Shown: piece after piece, positions 20,641 through 31,110 of the stretch
Layout: each line of letters begins with the position of its first letter
Position numbering within the stretch: position 1 is the first letter of the stretch
From: Paulinella micropora
Taxonomy: Eukaryota > Cercozoa > Imbricatea > Euglyphida > Paulinellidae
DNA length: 64,000 nucleotides
Reading direction: 5' to 3'
Assembly (NCBI GenBank): GCA_019918135.1
Contig: WBZZ01000121.1
Span: forward strand, 102,001 to 166,000
Notes under the pieces: generated by a model
What the model saw: only the letters and a program-made list of their open reading frames with translations
What the model was told of the DNA's origin: nothing
Database searches by the model: none
Translations under genes and position numbers: made by a program

Positions 20641-20818
20641 AAAAGACGGAGGGAAGGTGGGGAGGGAGGGGGAGCTTCCCCCCCCCCCCCCCTCCCGGGG
20701 GGAAAGGAAGAGGATTTCTGTTCCCTTTCTTCCTCCTTTTTGGTCTTACCATGAGAAGCCTCAAAGGGGGTGGGGGGGGGGGAGGGAAGGGAAAGAGGAA
20801 GAACTTTCTGTCGTCCAA
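20641..20818. promoter_or_regulatory. Divergent intergenic region between lipase and EGF-like genes (copy 1)
   Basis: A 178-bp region between two start codons pointing away from each other, so promoters for both should lie here. It is dominated by a C-run (20679-20692) and a G-run (20765-20781) whose lengths differ in copies 2 and 3. No TATA box seen. Confidence 0.35.
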
Positions 20819-21848
20819 ATGCCCCCCGTGCTGCTACTAATACTAACGCTGTCAATAAGTAAAGGGCAAAATGCCTGTCCCCCCAACGCGGTCCAGACTC
20901 CGGCGGGCGGGGCGCAGGCACGAAGCTGTGTTTGCAAGCCAGGTTACTTTGACGTAAATCCCCCGCCTCCTCCGAGCCGCTGTGCCTTACTTGTCGGAAC
21001 CTAAACGGACTCGATGACCCAACTTGCAACAACAAGGGCATCTGCGGAATGTCGTCGTCCCTGGCCGGACCGGTTTGCGTGTGCGGAGATGGCTATGCCG
21101 GCCCCGCGTGTGACGTAGCGCGGAGCATGCTCTATGTCTGCGGGCTCCGTACGGTGCAGTGCACGCTAGGAACCAGCTGGGTAGACGCGATCGTGTCGCA
21201 AACCGACTCTCAGTCTACACTCGACCCCGCCATGCACTGGGCCTGCTTGTCGCTGCCCGATAAGTTCCCGATGCCCCCGCTATGCCGCGCCTGGATATCC
21301 CGCGGGCCTACTTGTACGACCCTGAAAACGGAGGTTACATTTCGCCCGCCGATTTCTGTTTTGTCTTGGCGTTGGTCTCCGAGTGGAGTGTTATGCCCGA
21401 GCTCGTCCCCGACGGGGCCAGCACGCTGCCGTTCCAACCCACGCGCTGGCTGATTGCGGGGCTGACGGGGGCCGGCGCAGCGCCGTCGGAGCGCCTTCCA
21501 GGCTTTCTGGCGCCGGAGGTTTTCTGCCCCTGGCCCTACAACAACAACGTCCAGCGCGATGGGCTAGACTCCCTGCTGGAGGTACAGTCGCCCTGGCGCG
21601 GCTATTCGTGCGGCGAGCCGGAGCCCGAGCTAGCCCTACGCTTCACCATGGAAGGCCGGGAAATCACGTGCTGGCCGCTGTGGATTAACAAGGTCTTGCG
21701 CAATCAGCCGGACACGCTGTTCCAGTACAGGTGCAAGGCGGGCAACGGCCGGCTGGGAGACACGTTCCAGCTAGACTGTCTGGTACAAATTGCACCAGCG
21801 GCGACCGCCGCCATAACCGCCTCCGAACTCCTAACACAATGCGCCTGA
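20819..21848 (+). pseudogene. Secreted EGF-like protein, copy 1 (extra frameshift)
   Basis: See 32419-33449 for domains. Besides the frame change shared by all copies near 21270-21276, copy 1 has lost one C in the run at 20960-20964 (5 C against 6), which stops translation after about 60 residues, within the first cysteine-rich module. Confidence 0.65.
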
Positions 21849-21957
21849 GCTTAGTTTAGCTGGGTAGTATTACTTATTATTAAAATTGACGAATAGAAAC
21901 CACCATATAACCCCGCCGCTCTTTTTTTTTCCTTGGTGCGTGTTCTTGTGTTTTTAA

Positions 21958-24504
21958 TTATTCACGCAGGACGTTGTTGTAAATGCTTTCCAAATTGTTC
22001 ACACAAACCTCAATGCGGTCGTTCCGGATGTGGGCGGCTGAGAGTAGATCCGTTTCGCAGTTAATAACCTCGTCCAAGCTCTGTGTCACCAGAGTGTGCA
22101 AGGACGGCAGAGCCTGCGTCCAGGGCTCCAGCGTACAGCGGATGAGGTCAACGTCGCCCCGGGGGGCGCCGGCCGGGACTGATTCATGCAAGGCGCGGAG
22201 AAGCACCAGAATCGCACAGTGCAGCCGCGTGGAGAGTGCGAGGCCGTGGGTGTAGAGGGGCGGTTGCCGGGGCGTCTTGTTGGTGTAGCACGAGTGCGGC
22301 GCTGCCTCATAAAACAGGTGCAGATAACTCGCGCAACTAGACGCCAGCCGCTGCGCCCAAACCACGTACAAAACCGAGGCCGCCGCCGCCTCCTCCCTCA
22401 ACGAATTCGCCTTTTCTCCCGTCCGGGCCAATGTACCGGATGGGGGCGCCCGGCCGTGCTGAGCTACCGTGCAGCGCGCCACGTTCTTGAGAAAGCGACG
22501 CGCGCCTAGGCGGTGTAACAACAACAGCATGGCTTCCAGGTAAACGACGTGTAACTCCATGGTCACCAGACCATCCGCCAGCGCGCTTAGATCCTGCCAC
22601 CACTTGCCACGCTCCCGGCGTGCATGGAGGGGCGTCGTCGACCGCGGCGGCTGGGGCTGCTCGCGCTCCGGCGCGTCCGAGCCCGACCGCGGCGAAGATT
22701 CGGGCACAACACACTCTGCTTGCATAATCAGCTGTTGAGCAAAGGCCATACGCGCGCAGCGCAGGGCCGATTCGCTGACGACGTAGGCAGCTACACGGTA
22801 GCAGAGCTGCACGCAATCCCGGTCCCGCAGGCTGCGCGGCTTGATCGACTCGGCTGTGCCAAGGAGCCGCCGCAGTTCCGGTAGTTCGCGCAGCAGCACC
22901 GGCGGGCTCTTAGCCCCGAAGAAGGACTCCATCGTCTGAGTCAGGTCCGCCTCAGCCTGAGAGCCAATGACGTGCCTGCTCAGCTCGGCTGGCAGACCTT
23001 GGCCGTGAGGTTGGTAGATATCGTCGTTCAGCAGGGGCAAGCACAGGGGCGTGCCCGAACGGAAGCGCTGCGTGCTGCACAAGAAAGCCACGCCGTCCCG
23101 GTCGTGCACGAGCGCCACGTTGTGCGAGTGCGACCTGGGGATGGCCGCCAGCAATGGGTTTAGGACTACCCCCACCACCACCTGTGACAGCACTGAGCGC
23201 ACCAGCACCGCGTTCGCCAGGACGTAGCTACACAGCGCCTGCACGTCGCCCGCCTGTACCGACGACACTCCTAACACCAACTTGAGCAGCTTGGCCAGCT
23301 GCTGCGCAGTGGCCTCGGGCAGCGGTGCCGCCGCGGCGGCGCGGCGCGCCGCCCTGTCCCCTTCCCCCGTGGGGCCGCTTTGCAGAGCACAGTGCACTTC
23401 TTCGCACACGAGCCCCTTCCAGCTGCGGCAGGCGGGATCGCGCGCCGGTACCCACGGGTACTTCCGGCCCAGGAGCTTCCCCACCACCGCGTAGAACAAC
23501 AGCAGGTACCACTGGTTGCTGCTGCTGATGGGCAGCGCCTGGCCCCGCCCGCGCGGGCGCGGGTGGGAGGCAACCGAGGCTGTATCGAAATTCGGCGCCG
23601 ACGTGGAGGGCGCTGGCGCCGGCTGCCCCCCGGCCAGCACGTGCGTACCGGCCTTGTTGTCGCACAGCTCGCGCAGCTCCGGGTGCAGCAACTCCTCGTA
23701 CCCTGCGCCCTTGCTCTTGCTGTAGTCCCAAAAGCTGTACAGGAGCGACCTCGGCTGATAACACACCGATTCCATAGGCATCGGGCGCTGGCGCTGGGGG
23801 CCCGAGTCACGCTCGCGCAGGCTCTGGTACATCACGCCCATCTGCGCCTCCACAAACTCGAAAGCCTTGTGTTCCTTGTCCTGTGGCTCCGCCAGCAGCG
23901 GGGGGCGGGGGGCAAACACCACCCGCTCGAGGCTGACGTCATAGGAAATATGCGAACCGCCAAATAGCAATTGCATCTTGTTCCACCTCGCCCAATCCGG
24001 TACGATCTCCTCTGTCCCCCGCACCCCCGGCGCCTGTCCCCGCACTTCTTTCTCCTTTTCCTTTTTCCCTTCTCTTTCCTCCTCTTTCCGCCTTTTGCCC
24101 CCCGCTGCTGGCTCTTTGTCCTTTTTTCTTTTTTGCTGCAACTCGTCGTCCGGCGGCGGACACGTCGTCCTCTCCCCCGAGGCGAGCACTCGGGGGGCGG
24201 ACAATGACGTGTTTGTGTGAATCAAGACTGGGAGGACTGGGCTTGGCAGGGCCGCCGCCGCCGCGGCTGCCAGCGACTCAGTGGGCAGAACCTCGGGGGG
24301 CCTCCCCCTATTGGAGAGCACCGGGCCCAACGACGAGGCCAACGTGTCAGCAACAGCTGCCCCAAACTCCTGGCCAACCGCCGGTTCCGGTGACGGCTCA
24401 ACGTCCAGGGAGCGCAGTATCTCTGACAATTCTTTCTCTGGCTCTTCCTCCTCATCTTCTCCTTCCTCGTGATTCTCTAGGTCTGGAGGTGTGTCTTCGC
24501 CCAT
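21958..24504 (-). CDS. Unrecognised 848-residue protein, copy 1 (candidate virion/DNA-packaging protein)
   Basis: Largest gene of the cassette, one uninterrupted frame. Residues 1-30 are very acidic (NHEEGEDEEEEPEKE). Residues 110-170 hold a lysine/glutamate-rich, nuclear-localisation-like stretch (KRKKDKEPAAGGKRRKEEE). The rest is mostly helical and alanine/leucine-rich with conserved-looking segments (WARWNKMQLLFGG, LLHPELRELCDNK, KLLGRKYPWVPARDPAC, PLLNDDIYQPHGQ). No signal peptide or TM segment is seen. It follows the terminase C-part on the same strand with 274 bases between. Size, an acidic/basic N-terminus and position beside the terminase would suit a herpes/mirus-type portal, portal-cap or tegument protein, but I cannot match it to a family by eye. 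Confidence 0.75.
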   Translation of the reverse strand: MGEDTPPDLENHEEGEDEEEEPEKELSEILRSLDVEPSPEPAVGQEFGAAVADTLASSLGPVLSNRGRPPEVLPTESLAAAAAAALPSPVLPVLIHTNTSLSAPRVLASGERTTCPPPDDELQQKRKKDKEPAAGGKRRKEEEREGKKEKEKEVRGQAPGVRGTEEIVPDWARWNKMQLLFGGSHISYDVSLERVVFAPRPPLLAEPQDKEHKAFEFVEAQMGVMYQSLRERDSGPQRQRPMPMESVCYQPRSLLYSFWDYSKSKGAGYEELLHPELRELCDNKAGTHVLAGGQPAPAPSTSAPNFDTASVASHPRPRGRGQALPISSSNQWYLLLFYAVVGKLLGRKYPWVPARDPACRSWKGLVCEEVHCALQSGPTGEGDRAARRAAAAAPLPEATAQQLAKLLKLVLGVSSVQAGDVQALCSYVLANAVLVRSVLSQVVVGVVLNPLLAAIPRSHSHNVALVHDRDGVAFLCSTQRFRSGTPLCLPLLNDDIYQPHGQGLPAELSRHVIGSQAEADLTQTMESFFGAKSPPVLLRELPELRRLLGTAESIKPRSLRDRDCVQLCYRVAAYVVSESALRCARMAFAQQLIMQAECVVPESSPRSGSDAPEREQPQPPRSTTPLHARRERGKWWQDLSALADGLVTMELHVVYLEAMLLLLHRLGARRFLKNVARCTVAQHGRAPPSGTLARTGEKANSLREEAAAASVLYVVWAQRLASSCASYLHLFYEAAPHSCYTNKTPRQPPLYTHGLALSTRLHCAILVLLRALHESVPAGAPRGDVDLIRCTLEPWTQALPSLHTLVTQSLDEVINCETDLLSAAHIRNDRIEVCVNNLESIYNNVLRE

Positions 24505-24778
24505 TCTACACGTTTTAAAAACGTTTTGCAGGGGTTTCTGTGACAGCTAGCAAAAGGGAGAAAAACCTACTTTGAGAGCAAGAGGAAGGAAGAAAAAAGC
24601 CCAGAATGTTATGTCGACCCGCCCTCTTTCTTTCTCATCCCCTCCCCTTCTTTCGTCCCCTTCCCGCTCCTTCTTCTTCTCCCCCCTCTTCCCTCCGCCC
24701 CCCCCCCCCCCCTCTCACATCCGTCCCCCTCTTTTCTCTCTCTCTCTCTCTCCCTCTTGCTTTGTGGCTAGACGTGTG
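24505..24778. other. Pyrimidine-rich intergenic stretch (copy 1)
   Basis: Between the terminase stop and the 848-aa gene start. CT-rich on the plus strand with a C-run (24701-24714) and a (CT)n tract (24736-24752). It must carry the promoter of the 848-aa gene; no motif recognised. Confidence 0.4.
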
Positions 24779-25898
24779 CTAGACAGAGCCTACTTGGATC
24801 CAGTAAAGCGCCAAAAGCAAGCTCATAGCTAGGTCGTCATTCTGCCCCCCCGGTCCCTTGCCGGTAATGCCGCCCCTTACCTCGGAGAGCTGCTGCAGCT
24901 GCGATTCCAACAGGCGCAACATGTCCAGGCGTGAGGGGCGCCCTGCCCAAGCCAGCCCCTGCGCCAGCGCCAAGCTACCTCGGCGCAGCTGCTCACGCAG
25001 CAGATAAGCGCCAACCACCTGGCACTGCCTCGTCGTGCACAAGCCGTGCTGTGCGCCCTGTTGTTCGGGGTGAGCCAGCGCGGCGGGGTCTCACCACTCG
25101 GACCAGGAGTTCAGGTGAGGAGTCGCGTAGCGCTCCAGCAAGAGCCGCACAAAATGCTGCCCCCCAAAGTTGGACTCCACCCCTACGCAAAAATGAGCGT
25201 CGCGGAGCCCGGGGTGTTCTTGCAGCTGCCGCAAAAACGATGCCATGCCCCCGTCTAGCCCCCCGGGCTCCGCCGCGGCCAGCGAACAGATCCCTACTAA
25301 AAGCCAGTGACCGGCCGCCCGCGGGTGCGCCGTCAGCGCCACGGCCCCGGTCTCAGAACTGCCTCCCCCGGCCGGGTAGATGAAGACGTAGACCAGCGCT
25401 TGCTGCTGCGACTCAAAGGCCTCGCCCGCCGGCCCCAGCGCCGCCGCTGCCGCCTCGCGCGCCGCCGCCAAGCGCTGCAGCGTCGCCTGCGGGGCGTACG
25501 CGCCCGCCTGCGCCTGCTGCCCCAGCACACGCTCCAGTTCCAGCTCCGGGTTCAGCACCGGCGCCAGCAGTCGGGCTATGGAGCCCCTGCCCAGCAAACC
25601 ACCCCCGGCCGAGACGATAGACCCCATCAGCTCTTGTGCGTAGTGCGAATCCGACTTCATAAAGGCCTCGGCTCGCTGCTGCCCCGTGCTGTTCAGCCAG
25701 GCGGGCAACAGTTGCGCATTGTGCTTGCAGTTCCTGGGCTGCACACCCGCTTCGCGGCACTCGTTGCACAGCAGGTCCACGTGGAAGCGCAGGAACATGT
25801 CGCCCACTGGGTCCGCCGGCGGCGAGCCGTGCTCGCCTCCGCCGGCCTCCGCCGCGGGCCGCTGGAACAGACGCGAGTACCAGTTGTCGACCCCGTCA
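24779..25898 (-). CDS. Terminase large subunit, C-terminal nuclease half, copy 1 (5' truncated, spliced)
   Basis: The large terminase subunit cuts and pumps viral DNA into capsids. Reading from the TR3 border, exon 25095-25898 begins in frame without a start (NWYSRLFQRPAAEAGGG...), then holds the RNase H-like nuclease core: VYVFIYPAGGGSSETGAVAL (motif I), CVGVESNFGG (motif II, Glu), and after the intron NDDLAMSLLLALYW (motif III, paired Asp). These match the herpesvirus UL15 and mirusvirus nuclease pattern. The motif I position normally Asp (..DPA) is Tyr here in all three copies. The ATPase half is absent from the window. A 66-nt intron (25029-25094, GTGAGA..ACGAG) joins SEW to QCQVVGAYLL; the exact acceptor is uncertain. 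This is the only copy without the 4-nt insertion. Stop at 24779-24781. Confidence 0.7.
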
Positions 25899-26449
25899 AG
25901 AGGGAGAGCAAACCTGATATTTTAGGGACCTGTGGTAGTAATAGAGGGAGAGCAAACCTGCTGTTTTAGGGACCTGTGGTAGTAGCACGGCCGCTAAATT
26001 GTTCATGCCTATCGATAATATTTATTGAAAATTTATTAATACGAAAGCGGACGGACCTGATTCATCTTAATATTTGCATACTAATTGATTATTAAAATAT
26101 ATTCCGATGCTCACTATTTTTAATATTCATAACATGATTCTTATTATATAGAGATACAGCGTTGTTGCAACTGCCGATCTCTGTACTAAGCGGTGGTAGT
26201 AGCACTGAGCTTTGCTTCTAGGAGTAACCGGCAGTATTAATAGCACACGCGTAGACTGCAGGCACGCGAGCAGGTAGGCAGGAGCAGGTAGGCAGAAAGC
26301 AAGCGAGCAAAATATTAATACTAACTGAGTCGTGCAGGCAGGGGCACGCGCAGGAGCCTGCAGTAGCTTTCGTTCTGTTTTCCATATAATCACTGCTCCA
26401 CTCCTGTTGCACTGCAGAAACTCGCTTCTATTTCAGCTCCTATCGCGGG
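25899..26449 (+). repeat. Terminal repeat TR3 (inner subfamily)
   Basis: Forward-oriented inner TR joined to cassette C copy 1 through CCCCGTCAAGAGGG; it cuts the terminase gene. Confidence 0.9.
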
Positions 26450-28129
26450 CGGTGGGAACAGAAGATATATGGAGACGCTACACCCCTCTCCACCTTGCGC
26501 ACGATGGGTTTGGACCTCTGTAAAACTCTCTCTGCAATGTGGAGAGTGGTTGGCGAGAAAAGAGCAAGAGCGCAACTGCAAAGTGGCATTGACGGCAGTG
26601 CTAGGTTTTTCTAGCTGAAGACTGGGCGGTGGGAACAGAAGATATGTGGAGACGCTACACCCCTCTCCACCTTGCGCACGATGGGTTTAAACCTCAGTAA
26701 AACTCTCTCTGCAATCTGCAGAGTGGTTCGGGAGAAAAGAGCAAGAGCGCAGCTGCCAAGTGGCATTTCTAGTAGCGCTAGCTTTTTCTACCTAGGGACT
26801 GGGCGGTGGGAACAGATTACAAATGTCCAAACTCATGGCGTCCAAGCTGCAGAGGGCTGTGGCGTTTCCATAGATCTTCTCTTTCCACCGCCCAGTCCCT
26901 AGGTAGAAAAAGCTAGCACTAGTAGAAATGCCACTTTGCAGCTGCGCTCTTGCTCTTTTCTCCCCAACCACTCTGCACATTGCACAGAGAGTTTTGCAGA
27001 TGTCCAAACCCATCGTGCGCAAGGTGCCGAGGGGTGTGGCTTCTCCATACACCTTCTCTTCCCACCGCCCAGTCCCTAGGTAGAAAAAGCTAGCACTAGC
27101 GGAAATGCCACTTGGCAGCTGCGCTCTTGCTCTTTTCTTCCCAACCACTCTGCGCATTGCACAGAGAGTTTCACAACGCACTACACTCATCGTGCGCAAG
27201 GTGCCGAGGGGTGTGGCTTCTCCATATATCTTCTCTTCTCACCGCCCAGTCGTTAGCTAGAAAAAGCTAGCACTAGCAAAAATGCCACTTGGCAGCTGCG
27301 CTCTTGCTCTTTTCTCCCCAACCACTCTGCACATTGCACAGAGAGTTTTGCAGCGCACTACACTCGCCGTGCGCAAGGTGCCAAGGGGTGTGGCTTCTCC
27401 ATACATCTTCTCTTCCCACCGCCCAGTCCCTAGGTAGAAAAAGCTAGCACTAGCGGAAATGCCACTTGGCAGCTGCGCTCTTGCTCTTTTCTCGCCAACC
27501 ACTCTGCACTTTGCACAGAGAGTTTCACAGCGGACTACACTCATCGTGCGCAAGGTGCCGAGGGGTGTGGCTTCTCCATATATATTCTCTTCCCACCGCC
27601 CAGTCCCTAGGTAGAAAAAGCTGGCACTAGTAGAAATGCCACTTGGCAGCTGTGTTCTTGCTCTTTTCTCCCGACCCACTCTGCGCATTGCAGAGAGAGT
27701 TTTACAAATGTCCAAACCCATCGTGCGCAAGGTGCAGAGAGGTGTGACTTCTCCATACATCTTCTGTTCCCACCGCCCAGTCCCTAGGTAGAAAAAGCTA
27801 GCGCTACTAGAAATGCCACTTGGCAGCTGCGCTCTTGCTCTTTTCTCCCGAACCACTCTGCAGATTGCAGAGAGAGTTTTACTGAGGTTTAAACCCATCA
27901 TGCGCAAGGTGGAGAGGGGTGTAGCGTCTCCACATATCTTCTGTTCCCACCGCCCAGTCTTCAGCTAGAAAAACCTAGCACTGCCGTCAATGCCACTTTG
28001 CAGTTGCGCTCTTGCTCTTTTCTCGCCAACCACTCTCCACATTGCAGAGAGAGTTTTACAGAGGTCCAAACCCATCGTGCGCAAGGTGGAGAGGGGTGTA
28101 GCGTCTCCATATATCTTCTGTTCCCACCG
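26450..28129. repeat. 177-bp satellite array between C copies 1 and 2, with orientation switch
   Basis: About 9.5 units. From 26450 to about 26815 the units are reversed; at GGGAACAGATTACAAATG (about 26816) the orientation flips and the remaining units run forward to TR4. With TR3 and TR4 this forms an imperfect palindrome. Confidence 0.9.
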
Positions 28130-28680
28130 CCCGCGATAGGAGCTGAAATAGAAGCGAGTTTCTGCAGTGCAACAGGAGTGGAGCAGTGATTATATGGAAA
28201 ACAGAACGAAAGCTACTGCAGGCTCCTGCGCGTGCCCCTGCCTGCACGACTCAGTTAGTATTAATATTTTGCTCGCTTGCTTTCTGCCTACCTGCTCCTG
28301 CCTACCTGCTCGCGTGCCTGCAGTCTACGCGTGTGCTATTAATACTGCCGGTTACTCCTAGAAGCAAAGCTCAGTGCTACTACCACCGCTTAGTACAGAG
28401 ATCGGCAGTTGCAACAACGCTGTATCTCTATATAATAAGAATCATGTTATGAATATTAAAAATAGTGAGCATCGGAATATATTTTAATAATCAATTAGTA
28501 TGCAAATATTAAGATGAATCAGGTCCGTCCGCTTTCGTATTAATAAATTTTCAATAAATATTATCGATAGGCATGAACAATTTAGCGGCCGTGCTACTAC
28601 CACAGGTCCCTAAAACAGCAGGTTTGCTCTCCCTCTATTACTACCACAGGTCCCTAAAATATCAGGTTTGCTCTCCCTCT
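28130..28680 (-). repeat. Terminal repeat TR4 (inner subfamily)
   Basis: Reverse-oriented 551-bp TR, closely matching TR2 and TR6, joined to cassette C copy 2 by the same CTCTTGACAGCG junction. Confidence 0.9.
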
Positions 28681-28687
28681 TGACAGC

Positions 28688-30430
28688 GTGGCCCGCCTGC
28701 TGGACGCCACTCGCAACCCGTTTGCCAAGGGGATCTTTGACCCGCGTGAGGCGGGCCTCTCGCTGGGGCACTTCCAAGCGGAGCTGGAGATCCCGCCACG
28801 CCCCGATACCAACGAGCTGTTCACCGCCTTTCAGGAGGCGCTAGCCAGGCCGCCGAACGAGCGCCTGCGAGCCGAATGGCTGGCCGGCCGCGCGCCCCGC
28901 ACCGTAGACCTCAAGCTCCCGGCGCGCCTGTGCCGCACCACCAAGACCACGCAGGCGGGGGGGCTCTGCGCCATCCTGCGGCACTACTATATGCACTGGC
29001 TCACAGACGGCGAGGGCGTTCGTTTCTACCCACGCGACTGGGAGCTCGAGCTGCTGGTCCGGCGCACCGTCCCCTTGGCGGCCAGCTCAAGCGCCGCAAC
29101 CAACGACACTGCTGCGGGACCGCCCGACCCCCTGAACTACTGCCCCCAAACCCTCGAGCTCCGGCCCGGCACCGGTGGCACGCAGCAGCGAGGGGTCCGG
29201 CTGGCCTACACCTCCCTCAGCCCTACTACCGTCGGGGCAGGCGGGGGGTGGGAGTCTCCCCTTGCGTGCTGCAGCTCGAGGCCCCGCGGTGTCAGGTCCT
29301 GCACAAGCTCCGCCTGTCCGAGCTGCGCCGTTACCAGACCTACGACCTGGACCTGACCAACTGCCGTGCTATCGCCACCGACGTAAGGGTGCTAATTAAC
29401 TGCAGCGGAGAGGCCCAGTTCGCTGTTCTCTGCCTGCAAGGAACGCTGGACGCCGGCACCGCCTCATTGCCCTCGCTAGAAATTGCGCGGGACAACGCAC
29501 TCACCATCCGCGTCCAGCAGCAGTCCGAGCTAGCCCCGCTCTACCGCCAGCTTGGGGAGACGCTCTCCGGCCTGGCCCTCAGCGGCTCTGACGGCAGCGC
29601 AGGGGTCATAAACCTGGATGACCTCAACGCGGCCGCCGAGGCCTCGCTGGCTGACTACTCGGTTTCAGCGACGATCCAGACTCAGGCCAGACAAGCCCTC
29701 ACTGCGCTGAGCTCGCAGGCGCAGCAACTGGAGGTCAGCATCAACAACAGCGCTGCAGCGCTCGGCCGCCAGTACACGGTCTTAATCGCGGAAGCCAAGC
29801 GCAACGCAGCCGAGCTAAAAACCAACATAAGCACGCGCCAAAACATCTCAAAGGAGTTAGAGGTTATGTATGACCAGGGCGCAGCGCTAAAAAACAGCCT
29901 AAGCGAGGATCTGGAAGATCTGCGCCAATACGGCGCCAACCTCAGCACGCAGATGCTAACGGTGCTGCAAGATCTGCAGAACACTCTAACCCTGCAATAC
30001 TCCTGTCCACCGGGCGTGACGGCCGAGGACCTGTCCACCTTTCTGAATCTGACGACTGATTACTGCTACCGGCCACTGCTACCGGCCACTGCCGCTCACG
30101 AACGACTCCGCGGGCCCGTGCCCTTGTACCCGTGAGAAAGAAACTAAGCTCTTTTTTGGTTTTTGCAGCAGACCCGACGAAGACGGCAGCTGCGAATCGT
30201 GCGCAAACCCGGCAGGCGGGATCTTGGCCGGCCTCTTGATTGGCTCGCTTTGCTGTTTTTTCATGGGCATCATCGGCGGCCTCGCCGCCCTCGTGGTGGC
30301 CCGCCGGGGCGGGGAGGAGAAACTGCCCGATAGACCGATAGGCACCCGTCTGTTCTGGGGGCTCTTCATAGGCCTTAATTTCTTCCTGGGATTGGGTCTT
30401 TTAATTACCATGCTAACCCTAAACCGCTAG
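28688..30430 (+). pseudogene. Two-TM membrane protein gene, copy 2 (one frameshift)
   Basis: Frame is open from the TR4 border to a G-run at 29243-29248 that has 6 G against 7 in the other copies, which shifts the rest of exon 1. The intron is 30132-30168 and exon 2 is 30169-30430. AATAAA is retained downstream. Confidence 0.75.
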
Positions 30431-30513
30431 CGCCCAGCCAATACCAACAAAAAAAAGTGTTTTAATAAAAAATCAAGTCTTATACACTGAAAGCACAGCA
30501 CGGTAAAGGCCAA

Positions 30514-30876
30514 TTATGTAAACTTGTGCAGCACGCGACGACGATTTTGGTAGTGCCAGCCTACACGCAAGCTCCTGCGCCTCTTGATCTCCGACATGTC
30601 CAAGAATGACACGTACCGCTGGTGCGGCTCGCTCCAATAGCCACTCGTGTAGTGGATCGCGGGCGGGCCGACCGTTCTAACCACTGACGCCCAAAAGTGC
30701 GGGCTACACTCCAGCACGTTGGACGTATCGAGTAACTCTTGCCACGCAGTGTCGGCCGGAATAAGACCCAACGCCTGCCCGGGCCTGGCAAGCAGCAAAG
30801 GCGCCAACAGGCGCGGCTCAAAGCTAAGCTGGAGGCTCGGCAGGGGCTTGCGGGGTGCAGCGGTCACACTTGTCAT
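30514..30876 (-). CDS. Unrecognised 120-residue basic protein, copy 2
   Basis: Same as the gene at 18907-19269 with Trp in HFWASVV, Pro in TVGPPAIH and Leu in QALGLIPAD. Intact. The retained frame in all three copies, with amino-acid but no frame changes, supports it as a real gene. Confidence 0.6.
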   Translation of the reverse strand: MTSVTAAPRKPLPSLQLSFEPRLLAPLLLARPGQALGLIPADTAWQELLDTSNVLECSPHFWASVVRTVGPPAIHYTSGYWSEPHQRYVSFLDMSEIKRRRSLRVGWHYQNRRRVLHKFT

Positions 30877-31110
30877 TTTCGCTTGTAGTCCCGGACAGAA
30901 AAAGAGAGAAAACAGAAAAGGCGGCGCACCAGCAAAACCTTTTCTCTTCCTTCCCCCCCCCCTCCCTCCCCTTCCCCTCCTCCCCTCCTCTTTTCCAGCA
31001 CACACACACACTCCTACCCCCCCCCCCCCCCTTGCCTCCCCACCCTTTCCCTCCCTCCCATCCACTTTCCCTCTTTTTCTTCCCCAGGGCCTAGCAAAAG
31101 AAACTTCAGC

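Larger units (their letters stand above)
17076..25898. repeat. Cassette C, copy 1 (8.8 kb)
   Basis: First of three direct copies (spacing 11,605 and 11,587 bp) of a segment with six genes: membrane protein (+), 120-aa protein (-), class 3 lipase (-), EGF-like secreted protein (+), 848-aa protein (-) and terminase C-part (-). TR2 and TR3 flank it in inverted orientation. Genes at both ends are cut by the TRs. Confidence 0.95.

Noticed and set aside
23271..23967. Arg/Ala-rich frames of 60-195 codons overlapping the 848-aa gene
   Set aside because: Antisense and off-frame shadows typical of GC-rich coding sequence.
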